Shown piece after piece: positions 1 through 9,656 of a stretch of DNA of 64,000 bases. Each line of letters opens with the position of its first letter. Position 1 is the first letter of the stretch. The notes beneath the pieces are model-generated. The model was not told the origin of the DNA. It did not search any database and saw only the letters and a list, made by a program, of their open reading frames with translations. Source of the DNA: PALSA-607 sp963825425 (GTDB lineage Bacteria > Actinomycetota > Actinomycetes > Acidothermales > Acidothermaceae); assembly GCA_963825425.1 (NCBI GenBank), contig CAWGTF010000017.1:147807-211806 (forward strand), in the 5' to 3' direction. The translations under genes and the position numbers were made by a program.

Positions 1-1800
1 CCCGCCGCTTGCGGTCGGTAGCACGGCGGACCCAGGTGCGGTGATGACGAAGTCCGCGCGGGCGGCGGCGTTCGCAATAACGTCGGGTGAGATGGTCACC
101 GGATTGACCGGACTCGGAGCATCGACGTCGATCGTGACCGTGAAGTCGCCGACCGGGGTGTCGGCCGTCAGCGTCAGCGGGAACCATCGCTGCCACGGAT
201 CCTTGGAGCCGCTCGGCGCCGTCGCGCCGATCTGCTCGATCGGCACCAGCCCACCCGGTGGTGCGATCGCGGGAACGAACGACGCCGTGCCCGCGCTAAC
301 AGCAGCGACCAGGGATCCGGGGGCGCTTCGTGCACCGGTGATCGCCAGTTGGCGGCGTCGGATCGCGCTAGTCGGATGGGTGAGCCGGCGGGCGGCAGGA
401 GACGTCAGTCGGAGCGGAACCCGGCTCGCTTCGATAGTCGCCCGCACTGTCATAGGGCTAGCGAGCAACTTCGCGTGTAGCGGAGACGTCAGGCTCACCA
501 ACGATGTCTCGAGCACTGATGACAGTTGTGAGTGCAGCATCGTCATCGTCGCGCGAGCGAGTTGTGCGCGTCGCAGCGCCGCGTTCGCCGCCTCAATGCC
601 GGCCACTTGCTGCCACGCCGATGCCAGCAGCGGCGTCTGATTCGCCTGCACGACCTGGGTGCCCATGCCGCCCATGGTTCTGTTACGTGGATCGAGGCTG
701 AGCTGGTCGATCCATCTCGCTCCGCCCGGCGTCACACTGTCGATCCCAGCGGGCCAGCGTCCGTACATCGGCGGGACCACTTGCGGGTCGGGCGCGGTCG
801 GGTCGTCCACCAATGGTGAGACGCGATCGACTAGTCCAGCCGCGGCGGTCTGGAATGCGGTCTTGGCAGGGTCGTCCCACTCTGTTGTCGTCGCGACGAT
901 GCTCTGCAGCGCGCCGGCCAGCATGAGTGGCGAGCCTGCGCTCGGGACGTCCGGCATCGGATTGTCGACCGCCATCGCCCGTTCACCGATGTCGGCGCCG
1001 AACTTGCGTGGCACCAGGCGACGCACCAGCGACTCGAAGTCGCCTTGATCGCTGGTGTGAAACCCGAACTGGTAGAACACTGGCAGGCGCAACGGCGCGC
1101 CCGTGGTCGACGTCCATGCTGGGTCCGATGTGTGCACGGCGGAGACATCGAGCCCGAGCCCGGCCAGCCGGCCGATCTCGAAGGTCGGCACGACGAACGC
1201 CGTGTAGGTCGTCTCCGGATCGAGTCGTCGCGGGCAGAGCAAACGCGAGATCACACTGGCCGAATCGGACGCGGCCAGGCCTGCATCGCCGGACACCTGG
1301 GTGTGTGCCCAGTTCCACGCGTCGTCGAGCGATTGCAAGGCGGCAATCGACTGCACGTCGATCGCCGGCAGTGGCGTCACTACACCCGGCACCGGGCGGT
1401 ACTCCGGCAGCGCCAGCACGATCAACGTGATCCATGGCCGGAGCCGGTCGCCTGCAGGGGCGGCCGGCGTGAACAGCCATGGAAGATCGGGTGTGTCGAA
1501 TTCGATCCCGGCGAGATAGTTGGGCTCGAAGTTCGGCGTCGACTCCTTCGGCTCGGTGCGCACCACCTGCCGCGGGTCGATCCCGAGCACGTCTCCTGGT
1601 CCGAACGTGTGCACGGTGACGGTGGGGACGGCGGTCACGCTGTCGGGTCCGTGCGCCGTGACGTTGAGATCGATCGTGATTGTGGGCCGGTCTGGGAGAG
1701 AAGCTCCGTAGTCGGGATTGTCGAGCGTCGTCGCGATGCCCTGGCGCGACCAGGCCAGGAAGTGGTGCCGGCCGAACTCGTCGTCAGCTGGTTCGGTCAT
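1..1800 (-). CDS. Unrecognised large protein, third gene of the PLD operon (3' end outside window)
   Basis: An uninterrupted frame of 600 codons runs off the left edge. It starts at an ATG whose first bases overlap the TGA of the preceding gene (ATGA), so it is very likely translationally coupled. The N-terminus (MTEPADDEFGRHHFLAW) has no signal peptide and no membrane segment is evident. Around residues 65-110 it is rich in aromatics and prolines, including DVLGIDPRQVVRT, NYLAGIEFDTPDLPW and DRLRPWITLIVL. The middle, near residues 370-400, is an alanine-rich helical stretch. I cannot assign a family or a reaction. The context, behind a phospholipase D-like protein and a giant beta-rich protein, suggests one complex or pathway. 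The reading frame is secure; the function is unknown. Confidence 0.85.
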   Translation of the reverse strand, partial: MTEPADDEFGRHHFLAWSRQGIATTLDNPDYGASLPDRPTITIDLNVTAHGPDSVTAVPTVTVHTFGPGDVLGIDPRQVVRTEPKESTPNFEPNYLAGIEFDTPDLPWLFTPAAPAGDRLRPWITLIVLALPEYRPVPGVVTPLPAIDVQSIAALQSLDDAWNWAHTQVSGDAGLAASDSASVISRLLCPRRLDPETTYTAFVVPTFEIGRLAGLGLDVSAVHTSDPAWTSTTGAPLRLPVFYQFGFHTSDQGDFESLVRRLVPRKFGADIGERAMAVDNPMPDVPSAGSPLMLAGALQSIVATTTEWDDPAKTAFQTAAAGLVDRVSPLVDDPTAPDPQVVPPMYGRWPAGIDSVTPGGARWIDQLSLDPRNRTMGGMGTQVVQANQTPLLASAWQQVAGIEAANAALRRAQLARATMTMLHSQLSSVLETSLVSLTSPLHAKLLASPMTVRATIEASRVPLRLTSPAARRLTHPTSAIRRRQLAITGARSAPGSLVAAVSAGTASFVPAIAPPGGLVPIEQIGATAPSGSKDPWQRWFPLTLTADTPVGDFTVTIDVDAPSPVNPVTISPDVIANAAARADFVITAPGSAVLPTASGG

Positions 1801-4800
1801 GACATCACCGCCTCGTGTACCGCGAGCACCTGGATGTTGTCGCGTTCGTCTGGATGCGCGTCCAGGAAGGACGACACCGCCTGCTGGGCCTGGTAGTAGG
1901 TGGTCGGAGCAGCGAGTACGTCGGCGCGCTGGGACAGGTCGAACGTGCTCGCGATCACGTAGCTCGGGCGCTGAACGGCGATGGGATCTGGTTCGTGGGT
2001 TGCGAAGCCGCGCAGACCGGTCGTGGCCGTCGCTGCCGACTTACGCGTGTTGATCAGCGCGTTGTGAACGCCTGCGGGCATCGTGTAGAGCCCGGCAAGA
2101 CGCGACGTCTGCTGGTAGTCGTCGATGATCTTGGTGACGTACTGAATCGTGCGGGGCGCATCCTTGCCGTTGCGCAGCGGTGCGTCGCCGATCCGCACTC
2201 CGGCGTCGAACAGTTCATACGACGGCGCGCTGACCTTGTCGGCATCGCTCATGTCGGTGAACTGCGCGCGCGCGAAGTCTTCCTGCTTCGGCGTGGCATT
2301 GGTCGGTTGGGAGTTGAGCCGGACGTCGGTGATGCCGAACTCGGTACCGTCCGTCGGAGTGGCGTTGACGAACTTCGTTATCGGCAGGTCGAGCGGTACA
2401 ACGATCTCGCGGACCTCGAGCACGCCGGTCGGCTGCACCACAATCACGGTCGGATCGGCGGCGATGGCGCGCAGCGATATCGCGGGTGCACCTGCGGGCA
2501 ACCCGACGGACCAGTTTCTCGGGTCACCGAGGGCTCCAGTGAGCGCAGGCAGCACGGTCGCCGGCGGCAACGTTGCCTGGTTCGAGTCGCCCCACGTGAG
2601 GTCGATCGACGCGCTGACCGAGAAGAACAGGAAGGTCAGCGACGCGTCGCCGTGCAGGTGCCATGGAGTTGGACCCGCAAGTGAGGCGTTCAGCGTTATG
2701 CCGGCGAGGGTCGCGCCGTCGTAGCTGATGTCAAAGCCGGCCGAGAAGTCGAACTCGAACGAGAACGGGCTGAAGATGAACAGCGCATCGAACCCGATGT
2801 AGCCGTGGACCGCGAAGCCGCCGGCCGCTGCGTATGCATCGACGTTCGCGCCGAATTGCAACGAGTTCGACGTCACAGCCAGATAGGAGTTCGCGGCCAG
2901 CCGAGGGTTGTCTCCGGCGCCCAAGCTGATGCTGAGTCGCTTCAACGCAGGTACGTCTGGTGGCGGGGTGAAATGCGGATTGAAGCCACCGAGTGAGAAC
3001 AAGAAGTCTGGACTCGCGCCCCAGTTCAGCCGTAGCGCCATGTCGCCGCCCAGCTGGAACGCCAGCAGGTACGAGTCGTACATCGTGCCGTCGATCGCCA
3101 GCTTCTGAAGTCCGAAGTCGATCGTGCCGAGGACCTGGATCTTCAGCGATATCAGGGGAAAGTCGGGTGAGGGGATGCTCGCCTTGATCTCGCCGAGAAT
3201 CGCGAGCCGGATCGGATCGGGTACCTCAAGGATGACGCCGACCTCGAGGTCGAGCAGTGTTGGCGTCCCCCACCCGATCGAGAGCATCGGTCCGAAGAGG
3301 TACCGGCCTTCCTGCGGCGGGAAGAACGTCTCGATCTCGCTGATGATTTTCGTCGCGTTGGCAACGGGGTCGGGCGGGAAGAGGATGTCGTCGAGCGTGT
3401 GCGCCCGCAAGCCGGCTTGCAATGCATCGATCACCATCGTGCGATTCACGCCGCCGAGGCCGCCAACACCGTTGAGGGTGAACCCGAGACCGAGTTGGAT
3501 CGGTGGGAACTCGAAGGTGATGATCATCAAGAACGAGAAACCGTCGGAGCCATCGGGCAGCTTGGTGTCGAGCACGGCGATGACCTTGACCGCGACGATG
3601 TCGGCGATCGTGACGTCGAGGACGCCCGCGTAACGCCCCTGCACGGGGTCGAACGAAATGAAGCCACCGCCGGCCGCCAATCCGGCGTCGATCTGGATGC
3701 CGAGCCCGGTCGGCGGTTTGAACCCGAGTTGCAGGTCAACAGGTCCGAGGTTGCCGCGCTGGAATTTCACGTCGGCCGTGACGCCGAGGCGCTGGACGGC
3801 GACCTGCAGCGGACCGAGCGCGGCCGACCCGTCGAGACTGATCTCGAGCGGCAGATCAGGTTGGCCGAGCGTCAGTGCGAGGTGCAACGTCTGCAGATGG
3901 AATGGGCCGATGTCGGCGTTCACGCCGATGTCGAAATGCGGACTGGCGTTTCCTTCGACGAAGAGCCCGTGTGCCGATGACCAGCCGAAGGTCAGGTCGA
4001 AGTTCACTGCCGCGTTGATCGGGATGATCGACGCCAGGAACGAGTCCATGCTCGCCGTGTTGACGCGGAAGATGCCCTTCTTCAGCGCGATCGACGCAAG
4101 CGCGCTCAACTGGCCGGAGCTGACGTCTGCTCCAGCGCTGATTCCCAGGCTGCCGACCTCAAGGCCGAGCCCGTCGACAACCGTGATCAGCTGGATCGCC
4201 GAGGCGTCGGCGTTTGCGTAGGTCAATGTGGCGAGAACGTGGCCAGACGTCGAGCTGGCGATGCTGCCTGCGCTGAGGTTGTTGACGAGCGTGATCCCGG
4301 AGCCCGGGCGGAAGGTGAGCGCGATGCCGCTGTCGACCTCGAGCGTCGCATCGACGCCGAAGCTGAGCTTGTCGGTGATGGGGAAGCTCGGGTCGGTCGA
4401 GCCGAACACGAACGGCGCGAGGGCCACCCCGGCGTCGTCACCACCCGGCGTCGTCGGCCGCAGACCGATGAAGCTCACGCCGACGTCGGTGCCCGACCAG
4501 TCGAGCGCCTTGGCGATGCTCAACAGCACCTGCGTCATGGGCGTCGTGTCGGCGTCGGGAACGTCGTGGCCCACGAGCGCGGCCTCCGCCCGCCTCGGAA
4601 GCGCACGTACCCGGACGGCGGCGGTGAGCGAGCTGACCATGGTGCCGAGAGCGATCACGAGTGCGTCGGGATCGGCGTTGGCGGTTCCCCACTGATAGAT
4701 CTCGGAAAGCAGACCTCGGATATCGCTGAATACTCGCGGAATGCGGTCCCAGCGCACGATTCGCCGGGTGTGCTGCGCCTGGTAGACCGTGGGGTCGGCG

Positions 4801-5261
4801 GGGAACGGAACAGTCTCGGTGATGCCGACGAACGTCGTGACGGTGATCGGCAACGAACTGGTCACCTTCAGCGCCTCGATGACAACGAAGTCGAGCAGCC
4901 GAATCGCGAACTGGTTGACGATGTCGGTCTTGGTCAGGTAGTCGCCCAGCGCCGAGAACCCACTGACCACTGCATCGATCCCCTCGATGAAGTGAGCCAC
5001 CTCGAGAGCGACCTGCGCGTAGTCGGCATCCAATTCGAGCCCGGTCGTACCTGCCGTGATCGCGACATCGAGCGATTCGATCGCGCTGACGAGGTCGCCG
5101 AGATCGAGCGCCGCCAGGCCGACGTCATCGACGCCGGGTGGAAGCGTCCAGCCGAGCAGTGCGAGGAGGTCGCCTGGGCCCTCCGGTCGGCTCAGTGTGT
5201 CGGCAACGCCGGTGAGGACGTTTCCGATTTGCTGGATGGCGAGATCCACCGACGAGGGCAT
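1797..5261 (-). CDS. Giant beta-rich protein, DUF6603-like, second gene of the PLD operon
   Basis: The product is about 1,154 residues. The start is set by MPSSVDLAIQQ at 5261, where the ATG shares one base with the TAA of the upstream gene (TAATG). An in-frame extension to 5825 is Arg/Pro-rich shadow sequence of the other gene and is rejected. After a helical N-terminal part of about 300 residues, most of the protein is a long series of amphipathic beta strands alternating hydrophobic and polar residues (for example HLQTLHLALTLGQPDLPL), with signature stretches GRYLFGPMLSIGWGTPTLLD and FSLGGFNPHFTPPPD. From memory this looks like the proteins annotated DUF6603, whose role is unknown. There is no signal peptide. 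The strand pattern would suit a hydrophobic groove or barrel-like surface; that is inference. Confidence 0.88.
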   Translation of the reverse strand: MPSSVDLAIQQIGNVLTGVADTLSRPEGPGDLLALLGWTLPPGVDDVGLAALDLGDLVSAIESLDVAITAGTTGLELDADYAQVALEVAHFIEGIDAVVSGFSALGDYLTKTDIVNQFAIRLLDFVVIEALKVTSSLPITVTTFVGITETVPFPADPTVYQAQHTRRIVRWDRIPRVFSDIRGLLSEIYQWGTANADPDALVIALGTMVSSLTAAVRVRALPRRAEAALVGHDVPDADTTPMTQVLLSIAKALDWSGTDVGVSFIGLRPTTPGGDDAGVALAPFVFGSTDPSFPITDKLSFGVDATLEVDSGIALTFRPGSGITLVNNLSAGSIASSTSGHVLATLTYANADASAIQLITVVDGLGLEVGSLGISAGADVSSGQLSALASIALKKGIFRVNTASMDSFLASIIPINAAVNFDLTFGWSSAHGLFVEGNASPHFDIGVNADIGPFHLQTLHLALTLGQPDLPLEISLDGSAALGPLQVAVQRLGVTADVKFQRGNLGPVDLQLGFKPPTGLGIQIDAGLAAGGGFISFDPVQGRYAGVLDVTIADIVAVKVIAVLDTKLPDGSDGFSFLMIITFEFPPIQLGLGFTLNGVGGLGGVNRTMVIDALQAGLRAHTLDDILFPPDPVANATKIISEIETFFPPQEGRYLFGPMLSIGWGTPTLLDLEVGVILEVPDPIRLAILGEIKASIPSPDFPLISLKIQVLGTIDFGLQKLAIDGTMYDSYLLAFQLGGDMALRLNWGASPDFLFSLGGFNPHFTPPPDVPALKRLSISLGAGDNPRLAANSYLAVTSNSLQFGANVDAYAAAGGFAVHGYIGFDALFIFSPFSFEFDFSAGFDISYDGATLAGITLNASLAGPTPWHLHGDASLTFLFFSVSASIDLTWGDSNQATLPPATVLPALTGALGDPRNWSVGLPAGAPAISLRAIAADPTVIVVQPTGVLEVREIVVPLDLPITKFVNATPTDGTEFGITDVRLNSQPTNATPKQEDFARAQFTDMSDADKVSAPSYELFDAGVRIGDAPLRNGKDAPRTIQYVTKIIDDYQQTSRLAGLYTMPAGVHNALINTRKSAATATTGLRGFATHEPDPIAVQRPSYVIASTFDLSQRADVLAAPTTYYQAQQAVSSFLDAHPDERDNIQVLAVHEAVMS

Positions 5262-7327
5262 TAGGGCTTCCAGGTCGCGGTCTTGAACACGAATGGGGTG
5301 GTCTTGTCGAGCAGGTCGATCTTCGTCAGATCGACCTTTGCTTTGGTAAGGAAGTCGACGAAGGGGGCACGCCCGTAACCCGCCTTCGTCTCTGCCGGAT
5401 ACTCGAGCACTCGACCCAGACCGGGGTTGATTTGGGTTGGATCGGCTTGCAGCGCGGCGCGCTTGGCTTCTGCGACTTGCTTCCACAACGCAAGAAACGT
5501 GGTGTTCGTGCTGGCCAGTCGGGCGTCGGTGGGGTCGATCCCGAGGTGCTCGCTCCACAGTTTGATCCGGAGTTTGTCGACCGCGTCGGTCGCTGGGTAG
5601 TTGTCGATGCCGTTGTAGATGACGTAGTTGAGTTCGTTGTTGCGGTTGTCGCCCCCCTGAATGCCGTGCAAAATCTGGAAGTAGTCGAGTGACGCGCCGT
5701 CGAGGTTCGCCGAACCGACTGTCGCCCATGTGCCGTCGACCACTGCTGTCTTCGTATGCAGGTAGTTGGGCATGATCATCGGCTTGTTCTGATTCCTCGA
5801 CGGCATCGGCGGGTTGTGCGTCCACGCCGTGAAGACCCCGAACCGCTTGCTGTCAGGGTCCTTGGCGCCGCTGCGGATCCGATCGATGAGGCTTGCCTGC
5901 CACGGCGGGTAGAACGGCATGTCGGGAATCACGTTGACCATCACGATGACCTGCAGGTTTGGTCGGCTCGTGTCGTTCAAAGCCGCGGTCAGTGCCGTGC
6001 CGATGGCGTCGTTGGTGAAGTATTGGTTCTCGAAGTAGATGTAGTTCTTGGCGTTCTCGATCGCGCGCAGGTACGCCTCGAGGACTCCTTTCTCTCCGTC
6101 GTCCATGCCGTCGAATGTCTTGCGGTTGAGCGTGCGCACGAGCTGGACGCTGGCCAACGACTCGTTCGTATTGGCGGTCGTGACCGCTGCCGGTGCGTCG
6201 ATTGCGGCGACCTGATCGGCAGTGGCGGCGCCCTTGTTCCAGTGCAGGCGGAAGGCGTCGTGCACGTCCTTAACGATCGGCCCACGCGCCGCCATGCTGA
6301 CGTCGTGCACCGGGATCGGCTCGCCAGCTGCGGACCCACGACGGGGCTCGAAGATCGGGTGCGCTTGGGTATCCCAGTAACTTTGTGAGAAGGGGGAGCC
6401 GAGCAAGGTCGCGGCGTTGTCGTCGGTGATGACAGCCTTGGCGTGCACGACGTAGAAGATGCTCGTATCGAACGGCGCGATCTTGGCTGTGCTCGATGCC
6501 GCCTTGAAATAGCCTGCGACGTCGCTCTCGCCGCCGACCGGGCCGCCGCCGAAGAGGTGACCCCAGACGAGCGAGGCGAGCGAGCGCGTCGGCCCCACGT
6601 TGAACGCGTACAGGATCGCGATCATCACCAGCTCCAACGGAGCCAAGATGATGCCCGCGACGATCACCGGGATTGGGATCACGTTGTGGGAGATGAGCAC
6701 CCGCACGGTGCGGTTGTTGGTCGCCGCATCAAGCAGCATCCGCTCGAGCCGAAAGTCGTTGGAATCGAGCTGGCGCGGACTCACCGGATCGATCGCGGAA
6801 CCAAAGGACAGCACGATCTCCGGCGCCTCGTTCGACGGTGTCGCGTCGTACTTTTTCGGGACGTCGAGTTGCAGCTGCATGACGTTGATCGACGTTGTAG
6901 CGCCCGCGATCTGATCCTTGACGTGCCCCCAGGCTTCCTCGTCGTCGACAAGCGGCAGGACGGCGTTGCCCGCGCGCACGTCGAGCGCTGCGGCGCTGCC
7001 GAGGAGCGTGACCGTCCAGCCGCTGACGTCGGCCGTCCGCAGATGGATGTCCCCCAGCGCAAGGGTCGTGTCTTCGCCGTCGTCGTGCTGCGAGGTGTTC
7101 ACCTCGCGGCCGCCTTGAGTCGTGATGTACACACCCAGCTTGCGGGCAAGCGTCGTATCCTCGCGGGTGTCCAGCGGAATGGTGATCGTGAAGTTTCCGG
7201 AGCTGTCGCTATCGGCGTGACCGAGCTCGGTATCGAACGTGCCTGAGTCGTCGCGCACGACCACATGGAGGTTGGCGATTCCGGTGTCGGTGCCGTCAAT
7301 CAGACGCCCGGTTACCGAGCTGCTCAC
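5261..7327 (-). CDS. Phospholipase D-like protein with N-terminal beta-sandwich domain
   Basis: This is the first gene of a three-gene coupled operon, 688 residues from a GTG start. Residues 1-110 read as a carboxypeptidase-regulatory/transthyretin-like beta sandwich (VTGRLIDGTDTGIANLHVVV). The rest is a two-motif PLD fold: HxKxxxxD at H295/K297/D302 (HAKAVITDD) and at H524/K526/D531 (HTKTAVVDG), each followed by the usual G-S tail (LLGSPF, VGSANLDG). YFENQYFTND, common in PLD proteins, lies between them. A hydrophobic stretch at about 216-245 may be one membrane segment or a hydrophobic insertion. Both catalytic motifs are complete, so phosphodiesterase or phosphatidyl-transfer activity is plausible. 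The substrate is unknown. No strong Shine-Dalgarno sequence is seen. Confidence 0.9.
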   Translation of the reverse strand: MSSSVTGRLIDGTDTGIANLHVVVRDDSGTFDTELGHADSDSSGNFTITIPLDTREDTTLARKLGVYITTQGGREVNTSQHDDGEDTTLALGDIHLRTADVSGWTVTLLGSAAALDVRAGNAVLPLVDDEEAWGHVKDQIAGATTSINVMQLQLDVPKKYDATPSNEAPEIVLSFGSAIDPVSPRQLDSNDFRLERMLLDAATNNRTVRVLISHNVIPIPVIVAGIILAPLELVMIAILYAFNVGPTRSLASLVWGHLFGGGPVGGESDVAGYFKAASSTAKIAPFDTSIFYVVHAKAVITDDNAATLLGSPFSQSYWDTQAHPIFEPRRGSAAGEPIPVHDVSMAARGPIVKDVHDAFRLHWNKGAATADQVAAIDAPAAVTTANTNESLASVQLVRTLNRKTFDGMDDGEKGVLEAYLRAIENAKNYIYFENQYFTNDAIGTALTAALNDTSRPNLQVIVMVNVIPDMPFYPPWQASLIDRIRSGAKDPDSKRFGVFTAWTHNPPMPSRNQNKPMIMPNYLHTKTAVVDGTWATVGSANLDGASLDYFQILHGIQGGDNRNNELNYVIYNGIDNYPATDAVDKLRIKLWSEHLGIDPTDARLASTNTTFLALWKQVAEAKRAALQADPTQINPGLGRVLEYPAETKAGYGRAPFVDFLTKAKVDLTKIDLLDKTTPFVFKTATWKP

Positions 7328-7662
7328 AACGACCCAAGACGAGAGGGAAAACCACTCACGTCAACCTCCCCGGGCTGAAGGGCGCCGACCGCCTCCCGTG
7401 GAACTTGCGGACAGTATTCCCCTCATCACGCTCTGTCGATAGGGTCTCGACCGGAAAAAGTGTGATTCGACGGGACTCGACACTCGCCGGGCAGCTCAGC
7501 CGGTGCGGGAACCGCCGAGGATTGCGGCGACCCGACGCTCAGGAGCACTCGCCGACGCCGAGGAACGGGCCGGCCGCGGCGAGCTCCGGGTACCGTCCAC
7601 GCCCGCATTGGGCGCCGACGCGATCCTCGTTGACGCTCAGCAGTATTGACGCGTCACGCTCG
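7328..7662. other. Intergenic region, 335 bp
   Basis: This lies between two minus-strand transcription units: the end of the chemoreceptor gene and the start of the PLD operon. Only short Arg/Pro/Ser-rich shadow frames are present. It must carry the promoter of the PLD operon, but I cannot name a convincing -10/-35 pair, and no hairpin or repeat stands out. Confidence 0.5.
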
Positions 7663-9492
7663 TCAGAGCGAGCCAAACTCCGCGACGATGTTTCGCAGTG
7701 TGGCCGCCATCGTGGCCAACTCCGAGGCTGCAGTGAGCGTGTCGTTAGCCCCATCCGCGGTGCCACGCGCCGTTTGCGCTGCGACTGAGATGTGATGACT
7801 GATCTGATCGGCGCCCTGCGAGACTTCGTTCACCGTCTGCGTTACCTGAACGGTCGTCGCGCTCTGCTCCTCGACGGCGGATGCGATGGAGATCTGAATC
7901 TCGTTGATCCGCCCGATCGTGTGGCTGATTCGGCCGATGGCCGCCACCGAATGCGCGGTCTCGCCTTGAATCCCGCGGATCATCAGACTGATCTCGTCGG
8001 TCGCTCTGGCGGTCTCAGCGGCGAGTTCCTTCACCTCGCCGGCGACCACGGCGAAGCCGCGACCCGATTCACCGGCGCGCGCTGCTTCGATCGTCGCGTT
8101 GAGCGCAAGGAGGTTGGTCTGCTGGGCGATCGTGGTGATGACGTTAACCACGTTCCCGATGGCTGCCGACGACTCGGCCAACCTGCTGACTGTCGAGTTC
8201 GTCTGCTCGGTCTCGCGCATCGCCTCCATACCGGCCGTCGCCGCGTCCGCCGCATTCCGGGCGATCTCTGCGATTGACGCGGTCATTTGCTCGGCGCCGG
8301 CCGCGACCGACTGGGTACTCGCCCCGATGAGCCGACTTGCATTGGCGACGACGTCTGCCTGTGCGGACGCCTGGCTTGCTCCGTTGCTCAGCGTCGTAGC
8401 AGTCGCGGTGAGCCGCTCGGAGGCAGCGGTCAGCATTTCTGCATTGCGAGCGACCTCGGTGAGCACCTTCAACAGCACCGCCTGTCGGTCGGTCATAGCT
8501 TGCTGGCGCTCGATGTTGACGGCTTGAGCCTTCCGTACGGTCAGGGTCAGCCGAGTTCCGGCTACGAGGAGGGTCGCCGTCGCAAGCCCAACTGCGTCCT
8601 TGCTGACACTCCCGATGCTGGCGAAGACCAAAATGGCGAGGCTCGCGACGGCGCCGAGGCTGGGCAGCACGAAGCCGCCGGCTCGGACGTTGCTCGTGTT
8701 CCCTGCGTGGGCGGGTTGCATCCAGGCCGCCGCCGACAGCATCAGGAGCGAGATTGGCCAGGCAAGAGCGTTCGCCACGTTGCCGACCGTGCTGTTCGGT
8801 TGCACCAACGCGTAGGTGTCGCCGACGAAGTTGACGACCTGCGCGATGCTGGCAACGACCAGAACGCTCTTGCGTGCCTTGGAGGCTGTGGTGAAGCCGC
8901 CCGCCAGAACGCCGAGAAGCAACAGGTCGCCCACGGGATAGGCGATGCCCGTAGCTGACGCCAACGACCAGCCTCCGACCGCGTGAAGGACTGGATGCAA
9001 CACGAATGCAGCAGCGACAGAAGCGAATCCGAGCGCACCGATCGCCCGGTCAAGCCACGGGGTGATCGCGACTCCTCTTGAGTCGCCTCGCAGCAGCATC
9101 ACGAGAGCGAGGTAGCACAGCGGGAAGAACATCAGGCCGAAACCGTCCGCAGCCGACGGAGTTGGCGGGGTCGCACCACCGAGCGACTCGATCGTCAGGG
9201 CGGTATCGCCGAAGCCCCACATGATGCACGCCGCTCCCAGTGCCAATGGGAAGGGCGTAGCCACGGATCGTACGGTCCGCCACGAGCCGTGCCAGTAGCG
9301 CAGCATGCATAGGGCGCCGACGGAGACTTCGAATACGTCGACTCCCCAGCCGTCGATGGGGGCGTCATACGAGCCGACCCGGCGGACTGCGACAGAAACC
9401 AAATAGGCAACAACAAGGAACGCAGCGATGTAATGAGCCCGCCGCACGCCGTCGGGGACGGGGCTCTCCTGAAGCTGGCCTTGCTTCTCCAT
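7663..9492 (-). CDS. Methyl-accepting chemotaxis protein with multi-span membrane sensor domain
   Basis: The N-terminal ~300 residues form about eight membrane spans with no sizeable extracellular domain. They include YPVGDLLLLG and VGDTYALVQP signatures. The same type of domain recurs, without an output domain, at 53668-55032. A coiled region with no clear HAMP leads into a chemoreceptor signalling domain whose hairpin tip is QQTNLLALNATIEAARAGE followed by GRGFAVVAGEVKELA. The protein would feed a CheA kinase; a CheA/CheW set lies at 35-40 kb. I start at the ATG of MEKQGQLQ. A GTG 78 bases upstream is possible and neither has a good ribosome site. The ligand is unknown. It is the only gene of its transcription unit. 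Confidence 0.9.
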   Translation of the reverse strand: MEKQGQLQESPVPDGVRRAHYIAAFLVVAYLVSVAVRRVGSYDAPIDGWGVDVFEVSVGALCMLRYWHGSWRTVRSVATPFPLALGAACIMWGFGDTALTIESLGGATPPTPSAADGFGLMFFPLCYLALVMLLRGDSRGVAITPWLDRAIGALGFASVAAAFVLHPVLHAVGGWSLASATGIAYPVGDLLLLGVLAGGFTTASKARKSVLVVASIAQVVNFVGDTYALVQPNSTVGNVANALAWPISLLMLSAAAWMQPAHAGNTSNVRAGGFVLPSLGAVASLAILVFASIGSVSKDAVGLATATLLVAGTRLTLTVRKAQAVNIERQQAMTDRQAVLLKVLTEVARNAEMLTAASERLTATATTLSNGASQASAQADVVANASRLIGASTQSVAAGAEQMTASIAEIARNAADAATAGMEAMRETEQTNSTVSRLAESSAAIGNVVNVITTIAQQTNLLALNATIEAARAGESGRGFAVVAGEVKELAAETARATDEISLMIRGIQGETAHSVAAIGRISHTIGRINEIQISIASAVEEQSATTVQVTQTVNEVSQGADQISHHISVAAQTARGTADGANDTLTAASELATMAATLRNIVAEFGSL

Positions 9493-9656
9493 TGCTCCAC
9501 GTGGCCAATCTGGGTTCGGACCAACACGGGGCGACCCGATGCGACAACTCGTCACGTCGGTATCGGACACACAGGGGCGGGCTTGAGGACTCCGGATCCA
9601 TTGACCGCGTGGGCCGGGACCTCAAAGATGGGGCCGACGAAAGGGAGGTGGCCATC

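Noticed and set aside
5262..5825. In-frame N-terminal extension of the giant beta-rich protein
   Set aside because: Arg/Pro-rich, antisense in character and inside the PLD gene; the TAATG overlap at 5261 gives a natural start.
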